Origin: Mariprofundaceae bacterium
GTDB taxonomy: Bacteria > Pseudomonadota > Zetaproteobacteria > Mariprofundales > Mariprofundaceae
Direction of reading: 5' to 3'
Length of the DNA: 42,820 bases
NCBI GenBank assembly: GCA_030950745.1
Contig: JAUZQZ010000094.1
Location: 1-42,820 of the forward strand
Shown: in pieces, positions 15,472-22,874 of the stretch
Numbering within the stretch: position 1 is the stretch's first letter
Layout of the letters: each line of letters opens with the position of its first letter
Notes under the pieces: generated by a model
Told to the model about the DNA's origin: nothing
The model's database searches: none
What the model saw: only the letters and a program-made list of their open reading frames with translations
Position numbers and translations under genes: made by a program

Positions 15472-17622
15472 TCAGTGATGCGCCCACTGGGATAACCCCT
15501 CTCTCGCAATCAGACGAACAGCTTCGGAAGCGGGATCAAGCACTTCATATACCTCGAGGTCAACACCGCCCAGACATGGCTTTCCAACGCGTACAATAAA
15601 CATCGGAGCTTGCTCTCCTCCTCTGGTTTCAATAACAATCAGGTCGAAAAAACCATCTGGCAGACGGAAACCCCGCAACACCCTTCGGGCACTGGCACGA
15701 TCCACATGATATTCACGCACATCAGCCTTGTGACGCATGGATGATGTTAGTTCCGTAAGTGCCGGAACAGTGACGGCAAATCCATTGTTATAGAGAAGCT
15801 GTACCCGATGGCCGGTACCCGTATCCACTGTTTCGACACGCACGCCACCCAAAGGAAGCGCGTCGGCCTTGTGATCACGGTAGGCAATCAACCGCCCCGC
15901 ACCACAATCCCTCGATACACCCGATGCTGCCTGTGTCAATCCCAGACTGAAGGCAATATGCCGGTCTCCAAATTTCTTATGCTGCTGCCGGGAAAAATGC
16001 CAATCTCCGGTCATCGCCATACACATGGACACAGCCGGCATATTATTTTCCCGCCCTGTTTCCGCCATATCCTGATACCATTCCCATAACTGTCTGCGAA
16101 GGGTAACGCCTATTTGCATAAGAAGGGCAACAGGGCCACGCAGCACACAGCCAGACGCGCTTAACTCATCCAGGAAAATGCCCTCTCCACCTTCCAGCAA
16201 ATGTAAAATACCGGTTGAAAAGGATTGCTCCAGAAAACTCTGCATCCTTGTGCCATGCATAGCACCCATGCCAGCCAGATAATCCGACCATTCAACCCGC
16301 AGACAAGCCTGTTTGCCGGAAAGTCGTTTTCCGCCATGCAGGGATTTACTGAAATCAGGCTGCAGGAAGACGATATCCCCTTCCTTGTATGCCGTTTCCA
16401 GCATACCGTCCGCCTCCTTGCCGTGTCCCTTACCTGCCAGCTCGGGCCGCTTGTCAAACCAACTGCGTTCAGCCTTGCGTCTCGCCAGCTCCACCTTTAC
16501 GTCTTCATCAAATACCCGAAATGCATTAAGCGTAATCTCATCATGTTGCCAAGGGGCCGCTTTCTTAAACTTGCGCCCACCTTCAATTTGATCCAGCAAC
16601 CATGCGGCAAAAGGATGGTCCCGCAAGGACTGCAATGGTTCGATCAGTTCCTTGCATGCTTTCCCTGGTCTGGCCAATAACTGGTCAAGGCGCTTGGCAT
16701 CCATCGCCCATTGCATCCACCCTCCCTGACCGCTCCTGCCCGCCAAATCTTTGAGTGAAAGCCGAGCCCAACTGCGCTTGAGTAAATGATCACCCATGCG
16801 ATCCTGTCCCAGCAAACCCAGTATACCTGCCTCATTTCTGGCTCCCACACGGGAACGCAGATCCCGCATGCGTGGAATAATATCCGGTTCAAGGCCATAA
16901 GCGGCAATAATATGGCGCGCATCACCCAGTAACGCATCCTCCGGCTGGCGGTGAAAAAAGGCCATGGGCGTCACCGGGATAATCATGGCTTCATAGGTTG
17001 AAATACGGGTAACCTCAAGCGCCCCTTCAACATTCTTTTTTAGAAACCCCTGTAGCGCCCAGAGATACATACCGCCGATCACACTCATGACCACATGGTC
17101 TGTCTGCTCCGCATGTTCATCCGGCAAGTGACCAATGGCGGTGCGTAACAGTTTCAGAATGAGGACGTTCACTGCCTGCACCCAGGGAGCAATATCCGCC
17201 TGATCCTGTTGCCATGACTGTTGCCACAACCCGTTCAAGGTCCGATAAAGACCGGCGCCACCCTGTTCATCCGCACCCCAATGATGCAGCAGATGTACGG
17301 GAAGATGGGGGTAGGTTTTGCGCAAGTGCTGTATCATGGCACGGGAGGTGGCATCAGGCTGCGGTAACTGGTGGGCGGATACTTTTGTCTCCTCAACCAC
17401 ATAACGGACCATGTATTCCTGTAGTTTTCGTACCGACCCGGTCAATGTCTTTACCAGACCCGAATGAATGGCATAAGGAATATATTCAGAAGCATCCTCA
17501 CCTACCATGCGTAACGGCAATCGCCTGACATCCACACGGCAACGACTGGCCGGATTTTCGCCACGATTCAGGATAGGCTTGTACCAACTCCACCGATATT
17601 GAAAATAGCCTGACGACAGCAT
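15472..17622 (-). CDS. Large protein of unknown function, possible degenerate class III cyclase domain
   Basis: I do not recognise this 716-residue protein as a named family. It has no signal peptide or clear membrane segment. The N-terminal 430 residues are mostly helical-looking, with many charged and tryptophan residues. From about residue 430 on, ACLRVEWSDYLAGM, a GGEGIFLDELSASG segment and a later GAGRLIAYRDHKADALPLGGVRVETVDTG run are spaced like the strand-loop-strand elements of class III nucleotidyl cyclases, but the two metal aspartates and the GD pair are not evident. It would be catalytically dead if the similarity is real, and my confidence in that is low. It lies upstream of tilS on the same strand and divergent from the znu-type operon. 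Confidence 0.6.
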   Translation of the reverse strand: MLSSGYFQYRWSWYKPILNRGENPASRCRVDVRRLPLRMVGEDASEYIPYAIHSGLVKTLTGSVRKLQEYMVRYVVEETKVSAHQLPQPDATSRAMIQHLRKTYPHLPVHLLHHWGADEQGGAGLYRTLNGLWQQSWQQDQADIAPWVQAVNVLILKLLRTAIGHLPDEHAEQTDHVVMSVIGGMYLWALQGFLKKNVEGALEVTRISTYEAMIIPVTPMAFFHRQPEDALLGDARHIIAAYGLEPDIIPRMRDLRSRVGARNEAGILGLLGQDRMGDHLLKRSWARLSLKDLAGRSGQGGWMQWAMDAKRLDQLLARPGKACKELIEPLQSLRDHPFAAWLLDQIEGGRKFKKAAPWQHDEITLNAFRVFDEDVKVELARRKAERSWFDKRPELAGKGHGKEADGMLETAYKEGDIVFLQPDFSKSLHGGKRLSGKQACLRVEWSDYLAGMGAMHGTRMQSFLEQSFSTGILHLLEGGEGIFLDELSASGCVLRGPVALLMQIGVTLRRQLWEWYQDMAETGRENNMPAVSMCMAMTGDWHFSRQQHKKFGDRHIAFSLGLTQAASGVSRDCGAGRLIAYRDHKADALPLGGVRVETVDTGTGHRVQLLYNNGFAVTVPALTELTSSMRHKADVREYHVDRASARRVLRGFRLPDGFFDLIVIETRGGEQAPMFIVRVGKPCLGGVDLEVYEVLDPASEAVRLIAREGLSQWAHH

Positions 17623-17645
17623 TTATTCCCCTCCCATTGATACCC

Positions 17646-17662
17646 TACCTTTTACAAAGGTA
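17646..17662. promoter_or_regulatory. Palindromic operator candidate between the 716-aa gene and znuA
   Basis: TACCTTT-TAC-AAAGGTA is a perfect 7-bp inverted repeat with a 3-bp spacer. It lies in the 92-base divergent gap, 53 bases before the znuA-like start. Its position suits an operator for a metal regulator such as Zur. It does not match the enterobacterial Zur consensus that I know, so the regulator is a guess. Confidence 0.35.
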
Positions 17663-17714
17663 ATAAATCCCCTGCATTGCGGGGCGCCTGCACGTCCCAT
17701 AGCATGCGCTTTCC

Positions 17715-18581
17715 ATGAATACCCCGCCACCATTGAGCTCTGTCACTGCATACCATGGCACGCAAATAGCTTGCCATTTACGTCAAGGCAAGCGATTTTA
17801 TTATTTATTTTCAAGCCTGATGGGATTATTACTCTATGCTGCCGCAACAAACATAGCGCAGGCTGCCATTGTTACCACCCTTCCACCGCTCGCCGGGTTG
17901 GTATCCATGCTGGATACGAAAGCCGAGGTTTATTGCCTTTTACCTCCCGGTGCTGATGCTCATAATTTCCAACTTACACCTAAACAAGTGCAGCGAATCA
18001 AACATGCGAGTCTGTTACTTCGCGCCAGCCGTGATGACGGTCATTGGCCGGGCCTCAACATGGCGGCACGGCAACTTGATCTGTGGCCTAAAAAGGACCA
18101 CGCATGGCTGCTGCCGTCCGAAGTCCGGCGCATACTCCCTTTATTAGCGAAAAAATTACAGGATATTGCACCTGAGCGTCGGCAAGCCATCGTACAATCA
18201 CTAAAGCAGGCGTTACGTATCTGTGATGAACTGGAATCTGCATGGCAACAGGCTTTGGCACCGCTCCAGCAACGCGGCGTTATGATGCAACACCCCGCAT
18301 GGCGCAGGCTGTGTGAACATTTCAAGGTGCCGGTTAGGGCAGTGCTGGAACCCCGCCACCATGGCAATATTCGTCCTCGCCGACTGGAACATGCACTTGG
18401 TTTTCTTCGTACACATTCGGGTGTCATTCTGTGGGGCAGTTTGCACCACACCAATCGGGGTCTGGTATGGCTATCCAGACATAGCGACAGAAAAGGTATA
18501 TTTCGTTTCGACGCCCTGGGAAACTGTAGTATGACATGGAATCAACTGATGCGATGGAATATTCAACAGCTTCCCTCATGA
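17715..18581 (+). CDS. znuA: ZnuA-like metal ABC transporter substrate-binding protein
   Basis: A 288-residue periplasmic solute-binding protein of the cluster A-I (metal) type. The probable signal peptide is at about residues 29-50 (FSSLMGLLLYAAATNIAQA); the 28 residues before it suggest the true start could be later. Candidate metal ligands are the histidine in GADAHNFQLTP, that in MQHPAWRRL, the EPRHHGN histidines and the aspartate in FDALGN. The acidic/His-rich loop of typical ZnuA is absent, so the metal (Zn2+ or Mn2+) is uncertain. Its TGA overlaps the ATPase ATG, and the downstream permease completes an importer. Confidence 0.82.
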   Translation: MNTPPPLSSVTAYHGTQIACHLRQGKRFYYLFSSLMGLLLYAAATNIAQAAIVTTLPPLAGLVSMLDTKAEVYCLLPPGADAHNFQLTPKQVQRIKHASLLLRASRDDGHWPGLNMAARQLDLWPKKDHAWLLPSEVRRILPLLAKKLQDIAPERRQAIVQSLKQALRICDELESAWQQALAPLQQRGVMMQHPAWRRLCEHFKVPVRAVLEPRHHGNIRPRRLEHALGFLRTHSGVILWGSLHHTNRGLVWLSRHSDRKGIFRFDALGNCSMTWNQLMRWNIQQLPS

Positions 18582-19375
18582 ATACACCGTCTGTCTGTCT
18601 GAATCACATTAATGTTGGTCACCCCGAGCAACGCATTCTTAATGACATCAACCTCATCGTGGAACCCGGCCATTTCCTTGGAATTGTCGGACCAAATGGT
18701 GCAGGGAAAAGCACGCTGCTGCACACCATTGCCGGACTCATCGAACCGGACTCCGGTCATATCGACCTGTTCGGTGAGTGCCTATCCCGTTTCAATCGTC
18801 GAAAATTACTGGCACAAACAGGTTTTTTGAACCAAAAACAGGAAACACCATTCATGTTGCCAATGTGCGTACGTGATGTCGTCGCTCTGGGGCTGGCCAC
18901 ATACCCGACCCCTTTGTGGAATTTCTCCAAACGTAGAGAAAAGGTGAAACAAGCGCTGGTATTGACCGATACAGATGATCTCGCCGAGAAAGATTACAGG
19001 AGCCTGTCCGGTGGTCAGCAGCAGCGTGTACGTCTGGCCCGTGCACTGGCCACATCTCCCCGCCTGCTGTTACTGGACGAACCTGCGGCCGCTCTGGATA
19101 CGCATGCACAGGAATTACTTTACAAGCTGTTACGGCACATGTGCGATGAACAGGGTACTGCTATCATCATGGTCGAGCACGACATTGCCGCCATCAGCGG
19201 CTATGTGGATTCCGTTGCCTGCCTGAATACGCGCATTCACCATCATGCCATGCATGGGGAGACGATTCCCGAAGAAGTATGGCACGCCATGTATGGCGAT
19301 CACATGCATGTCGTAGCGCACGACTCGCATTGTATCGGATGTCAGAGTCAGCATGAAAACACGGGTGATACGTGA
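18578..19375 (+). CDS. znuC: Metal ABC transporter ATP-binding protein (ZnuC-like)
   Basis: The 265-residue cytoplasmic ATPase of the importer. Walker A GPNGAGKST, Q-loop NQKQE, signature LSGGQQQR, Walker B LLLLDEP and switch histidine EHD are all present. The C-terminal tail has many histidines and two cysteines (HHHAMH, GDHMHVVAHDSHCIGC), which could bind metal. The start chosen is the ATG at 18578, which overlaps the znuA stop as ATGA; frames open 14 codons earlier have no support. Its TGA overlaps the permease GTG. Confidence 0.9.
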   Translation: MNTPSVCLNHINVGHPEQRILNDINLIVEPGHFLGIVGPNGAGKSTLLHTIAGLIEPDSGHIDLFGECLSRFNRRKLLAQTGFLNQKQETPFMLPMCVRDVVALGLATYPTPLWNFSKRREKVKQALVLTDTDDLAEKDYRSLSGGQQQRVRLARALATSPRLLLLDEPAAALDTHAQELLYKLLRHMCDEQGTAIIMVEHDIAAISGYVDSVACLNTRIHHHAMHGETIPEEVWHAMYGDHMHVVAHDSHCIGCQSQHENTGDT

Positions 19376-20211
19376 GCGATTTTTTTGCCAGCGAAGTCAT
19401 GCGCGCCGCCCTGTTCCCGTCGACGCTGATTGCCATTGTTGCATCCGGCATGTCAGTGATGATTCTGGCGCACCGGCTGGCTTTCCTGGCAGTAGGCGTT
19501 TCCCATGCCACACTGGCCGGATTGGGTCTCGCCGTGGTGCTGGCTCTGCCACTTCTCCCCACAGCTGCGGCAACGGCAGTGATCGTCTCCCTGATGCTGG
19601 CGTCCATGCCACGCCATCGTGGCCTGAGTGACGATGCGGGAACAGGTGTTCTGTTTGCCGGTGCCATGGCGTTGGGCATCGTACTCCTCTCCACGGCAAG
19701 TAAATATGAAGTCGATCTGTTCGGGTTACTTTTCGGCAATATCCTTATGGTCTCGGAACATGATCAATACTGGCTGATGTGGGGAAGCGGTATGGTGATG
19801 ATTAGCCTGATATGGGCTGCACGCCCATGGTGGAGCATTGCCTTTGATGCCAAAACAGCCGCTGCATCCGGCCTGCCGGTTCACCTTTATCGATTGCTGC
19901 TGTATGCCATGGTCGGATTATCTGTCGTCATGTGCGTCAAGCTTGCCGGAATCGTGCTGACCACAGGATTACTCGTCCTGCCAGCGGCCAGCGCATGGTT
20001 TTGGGGCCGGGGACTGTTCGGTCTCTGGCTCATCAGCTTGCTTATATCCCTCACCGGCACATGGTTGGGTTTATTCCTCTCGTACATGCTGGATTGGCCG
20101 TCGGGTGCAACCGTGGTGTTGACGTTATGTGCTTTCTTTGGATTAAGCTGGGCTGGATCGTGGCTGAAGCAAGTCATCTTCAAAGGTTCGCCTCAAAGAA
20201 TATTTGACTAG
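19372..20211 (+). CDS. znuB: Metal ABC transporter permease (ZnuB-like)
   Basis: A 279-residue inner-membrane protein of the ABC-3 family with about eight hydrophobic segments. The conserved GVSHATLAGLGLA segment follows the first helices and LAGIVLTTGLLVLPAASA lies in the last third, both typical of ZnuB/MntB permeases. The GTG start overlaps the znuC stop (GTGA). Its TAG shares the four bases CTAG with the stop codon of the convergent channel gene, leaving no room for a conventional terminator between them. Confidence 0.92.
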   Translation: MSDFFASEVMRAALFPSTLIAIVASGMSVMILAHRLAFLAVGVSHATLAGLGLAVVLALPLLPTAAATAVIVSLMLASMPRHRGLSDDAGTGVLFAGAMALGIVLLSTASKYEVDLFGLLFGNILMVSEHDQYWLMWGSGMVMISLIWAARPWWSIAFDAKTAAASGLPVHLYRLLLYAMVGLSVVMCVKLAGIVLTTGLLVLPAASAWFWGRGLFGLWLISLLISLTGTWLGLFLSYMLDWPSGATVVLTLCAFFGLSWAGSWLKQVIFKGSPQRIFD

Positions 20212-20861
20212 GAATCTGTCTTGTCAGACTGCTTCAAGCCTTCCAGCGTTTCAAGAAAATGTGTCAGATTGGCAATCAGTAAGGAATATACCGCAATACC
20301 AAATGCCATGGTCAATGCTGCAATGATCCGACCCGCCTCCGTCACAGGTACAATATCGCCATAACCAACGGTCGTCAGAGTCACAAAAGCCCACCACAAC
20401 CCATCGCTGATACTGGAAAAAGATGGATTTTGATGATGCTCCAACAGATAGGTGCTGGTACCAAAAAGAAACACCATGCCGAACACAAGAGCCATTGCCA
20501 CGGGGAAACTGTCGCGTGACAATAAAATGAGTTTCAATAGCTGTACCCTGTGCTTGCGCATCAATCCGCCCAGCCGCAAGGCTGGCGCAAGCCGCGCAAA
20601 CCTGAAGGCCGTGAACAAACGCAATACCGGTGAGGCCAAAAGCACCACGAACACCAGATCAAGCCAGTTTCGGCGGATGTAACTCACCCGGTCGGAGGCA
20701 ATATGCCACCGCCACAAAAAGCAAAGGACAAACAGGGAAAGTATGGCAAGTTGCCACCAGTCCGGAGCCTCCTTCCGGAAGGACACCATAAATGCACCAA
20801 CCGTCAGCAGAAACAGCAGAACATCCAACCCTCTCCTCAACCAGACATTGGATGGCTCCAA
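20208..20861 (-). CDS. Voltage-gated-type potassium channel
   Basis: A 217-residue ion channel with the K+ selectivity filter TTVGYGD at about residues 163-169 in a pore loop between two final helices. Four further hydrophobic segments lie upstream, one of them S4-like with regularly spaced arginines (FRFARLAPALRLGGLMRKHR). There is no large cytoplasmic RCK domain, only a short tail. The best start is TTG at 20861, 3 bases from element 2. That element's terminal repeat supplies AGGA eight bases upstream, whereas before insertion AAGGG of the yqhA-like 3' end would have served. An upstream start lost by insertion cannot be excluded. Confidence 0.85.
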   Translation of the reverse strand: MEPSNVWLRRGLDVLLFLLTVGAFMVSFRKEAPDWWQLAILSLFVLCFLWRWHIASDRVSYIRRNWLDLVFVVLLASPVLRLFTAFRFARLAPALRLGGLMRKHRVQLLKLILLSRDSFPVAMALVFGMVFLFGTSTYLLEHHQNPSFSSISDGLWWAFVTLTTVGYGDIVPVTEAGRIIAALTMAFGIAVYSLLIANLTHFLETLEGLKQSDKTDS

Positions 20862-20864
20862 GAT

Positions 20865-21132
20865 TAGTGTCCTGCCCCGAAGAAGAGCGCACCATCAGCG
20901 AGTTCTGGCGGGATGTGCGGCAAGGCGTGCAAGTGCAGGACTGGCCGTGGCCAATTCAAACGAGTGCAACGCAGCCGAACGCCCGCCAGCACTCGCCCGA
21001 AGGGAGCCATCCCATGGAGCCAATGCAGCGTTGCACCCCTTGCCAAGGGCACGCCATTGGCTGCGGGACGCGCCTTGCCTTGGTTCCATGGGATGGCTCT
21101 GATGGTATGCTCTTCTACGGGGCAGGACACTA
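20865..21132. mobile_element. MITE-like element 2 (268 bp, TA-bounded, 32-bp terminal repeats)
   Basis: The ends, 20865-20896 and 21101-21132, match as inverted repeats at 29 of 32 positions and start TAGTGTCCTGCCCCG. No convincing ORF lies inside. Stem A pairs 20898-20912 with 20982-20996 (14 of 15) and encloses CAAGGC (20921-20926), a TGGCC/GGCCA hairpin and AACGCAG (20968-20974). Stem B pairs 21004-21018 with 21085-21099 perfectly (GAGCCATCCCATGGA). It encloses GCGTT (21028-21032) and GCCTTG (21072-21077), the same landmarks inverted. CTCGCCCGAAGGGA (20992-21005) joins the stems and is identical to element 1. It is inserted in the stop codon of the yqhA-like gene, TAA before and TAG after. 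Confidence 0.82.
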
Positions 21133-21663
21133 GCCCTTGCCAGCTTTATTGGTGAAGTAGGTGGACAACGACACCAGCAGGATACCGCCACCCATGTACA
21201 GGATATTCAATGGACTATCGAAGGTAACATGCAGCACATTCTTGAAGAAGGCCACGACCAGAATCATCAGCACCACCTTGGCCAGGCGGTCCTTTAAATC
21301 ATCCAGGCTGTTAATCATCAGGATGTTGTTGGACTTTTCATCTTTATGGGCGATATCAATCTTGCTGATAAATAATTCATACAGACCAAGGCCGAAAATC
21401 AGCATCACCGTACCGAGCAGGAAATCATCAACGGCCGATATAATCTGCCCTACTGCCTCGACATGGTAATTTGGATACTCAACACCCATAAATGTTATTT
21501 CAATAAACTGCCAGGCCAGATGTAACATATTCTCCGCTGCCATCACAAACAGAAGCACCATGCCTATCAACGAGGAAAGAACTGCAAGAATGACCACGAA
21601 ACGGCTATTCCACAGGAGCCATTCAAATACTTTTTCAATCAATCCTTGCTGATTTTCTGCCAT
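21130..21663 (-). CDS. yqhA: YqhA family (UPF0114) membrane protein
   Basis: A 177-residue inner-membrane protein of the UPF0114 family, with three or four hydrophobic segments (about residues 15-40, 72-96, 125-150 and 150-170). The characteristic SLDDLKDRLAKVVLMILVVAFFK and LNILYMGGGILLVSLSTYF segments are present. Its function is unknown. The start is ATG at 21661-21663 with AAGGGG nine bases upstream; the frame is open 30 codons further without support. Its stop codon now lies in the terminal repeat of element 2. It is separated by that element from the K+ channel, with which it was probably co-transcribed. Confidence 0.85.
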   Translation of the reverse strand: MAENQQGLIEKVFEWLLWNSRFVVILAVLSSLIGMVLLFVMAAENMLHLAWQFIEITFMGVEYPNYHVEAVGQIISAVDDFLLGTVMLIFGLGLYELFISKIDIAHKDEKSNNILMINSLDDLKDRLAKVVLMILVVAFFKNVLHVTFDSPLNILYMGGGILLVSLSTYFTNKAGKG

Positions 21664-22096
21664 GTGATTACCCCTTTTTGGTTTGTTTCCAAATGCAAGC
21701 AAAAGAAGCGCCAATTCAGGTAGTTTGGGCTTCTGTGTGCAAGGTCTCGCCATCCAGGGTCTCGTTATCGACCTTGCAACCAGTCTTTTGTTCGGCCAAA
21801 AGACATTGCTGTAATAATTTTACCGCTATCTCATCCGATGCTTCGATGTGCAACACGTATGTTCTCACATGGTGAGGTGGATACATCAAACACCGAAAAC
21901 AGCTACAATATCAGTCTATCCTGCAATCACCTGGGTAGGCCCAGAAAACCTCATTATGCCAGACTGGAACATACAGAGATTTACCCGGCAAACCATCAAC
22001 AAACATACTAAAAAAGGTGCAGGTGCTGAATACGCCTATCACCATATGAAAAGAAGGTGTTTTGCATTCAAACTGATGCATCCAGTCTAGCAATAG
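21664..22096. other. 433-base gap between yqhA-like and yciO; two hairpins, no gene seen
   Basis: I find no supportable gene here. Two inverted repeats lie about 75-140 bases before the yqhA-like start: GCAAGGTC/GACCTTGC (21739-21746 and 21770-21777, 23-nt loop) and GTCTTTTG/CAAAAGAC (21783-21790 and 21797-21804, 6-nt loop). They could be a structured leader of the yqhA-like transcript. The stretch 21810-22090 shows no structure that I recognise. Confidence 0.4.
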
Positions 22097-22708
22097 TTAT
22101 GCCGGCCAGTCACCTGCCCCCTCCCGCATCAGCTCCGGGGCATCACCGCATAAGTCGATGACTGTGGTCGGCACCACGCCGCCCCAACCCGCATCAAGAA
22201 CCAGCATGTTCGATCCTTTGAGACAAGGGATAAACTCTTCAGGATCAGTCGCCGCATCCTGTTCACTGGGAAAAATCAGAGTGGTCGCCAGAAGCGGCTC
22301 TCCCAATTCCTGTAACAAATCCCTGCACACAGCATGAGATGGTATACGAATCCCCACATCATGACGTTTGCCGAAAATACGGCGTGGCAAGCCGGAATTG
22401 GCCGGAAGAATGAATGTGTACGGACCCGGCAAACAGCGTCTGAGCATACGATGTGCATCATTATTCATGCGCACATAACGGGCAGCCTGTGACAAATCCA
22501 GACACACCAGCGACCACCAGTGTTGTCTGTCCAGTTGCCGCAAGCGGCGTATCCCGGAAATCGCTCCGGAGGCATCGGGTAGCGCCATCAATGAATAAGT
22601 TGTCTCCGTCGGAATGACTGCTGCCACTCCCTGGCGCATATATTCGGCGGCGTGCCGGATAAGCCGCACTTGGGGACGCTCCGGATGCAACCTCAATCGT
22701 TCAAACAT
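22097..22708 (-). CDS. yciO: YciO/YrdC/Sua5-family protein
   Basis: A 203-residue protein of the YrdC-like fold, closest to the YciO branch. Matching features are the N-terminal HPERPQVRLI, the PTETTYSL loop (TDSGYAL in E. coli YciO), CLDLSQAARYVRMNN, PGPYTFILPAN, DVGIRIPSH and PTTVIDL. The TsaC/Sua5 relatives make threonylcarbamoyl-AMP for t6A37 of tRNA. Whether YciO does so is unsettled, so I do not assign that reaction. The ATG at 22708 overlaps the end of a short upstream ORF by 8 bases, and the pair follow the AsmA gene in one transcription direction. Confidence 0.88.
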   Translation of the reverse strand: MFERLRLHPERPQVRLIRHAAEYMRQGVAAVIPTETTYSLMALPDASGAISGIRRLRQLDRQHWWSLVCLDLSQAARYVRMNNDAHRMLRRCLPGPYTFILPANSGLPRRIFGKRHDVGIRIPSHAVCRDLLQELGEPLLATTLIFPSEQDAATDPEEFIPCLKGSNMLVLDAGWGGVVPTTVIDLCGDAPELMREGAGDWPA

Positions 22709-22862
22709 CGGCTAACTCACACTTTTTATAAGACTGCGGATCTATGGCACCAGGCAGGCTCCATACAAGGTTTTTTTCTGCTAAAAAATCATAGACCGTT
22801 TGGATACCCGCACAGGCAGGCGCAGTAGATTTACCACAAGTCTGACAAGTTTCTTGTCTCAT
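22701..22862 (-). CDS. Short cysteine-containing protein, unknown function
   Basis: A 53-codon ORF fills the gap between the AsmA-like gene and yciO. The product begins MRQETCQTCGKSTAPAC and has four cysteines (positions 6, 9, 17 and 48), with C-x2-C spacing as in a zinc ribbon or redox motif. The middle (VYDFLAEKNLVWSLPGAIDP) looks like ordinary soluble protein. It starts 12 bases after the AsmA stop and overlaps the yciO ATG by 8 bases, which supports translation as part of the operon. No clear Shine-Dalgarno is visible, which lowers confidence. Confidence 0.55.
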   Translation of the reverse strand: MRQETCQTCGKSTAPACAGIQTVYDFLAEKNLVWSLPGAIDPQSYKKCELADV

Positions 22863-22874
22863 AAAAAATACGGG

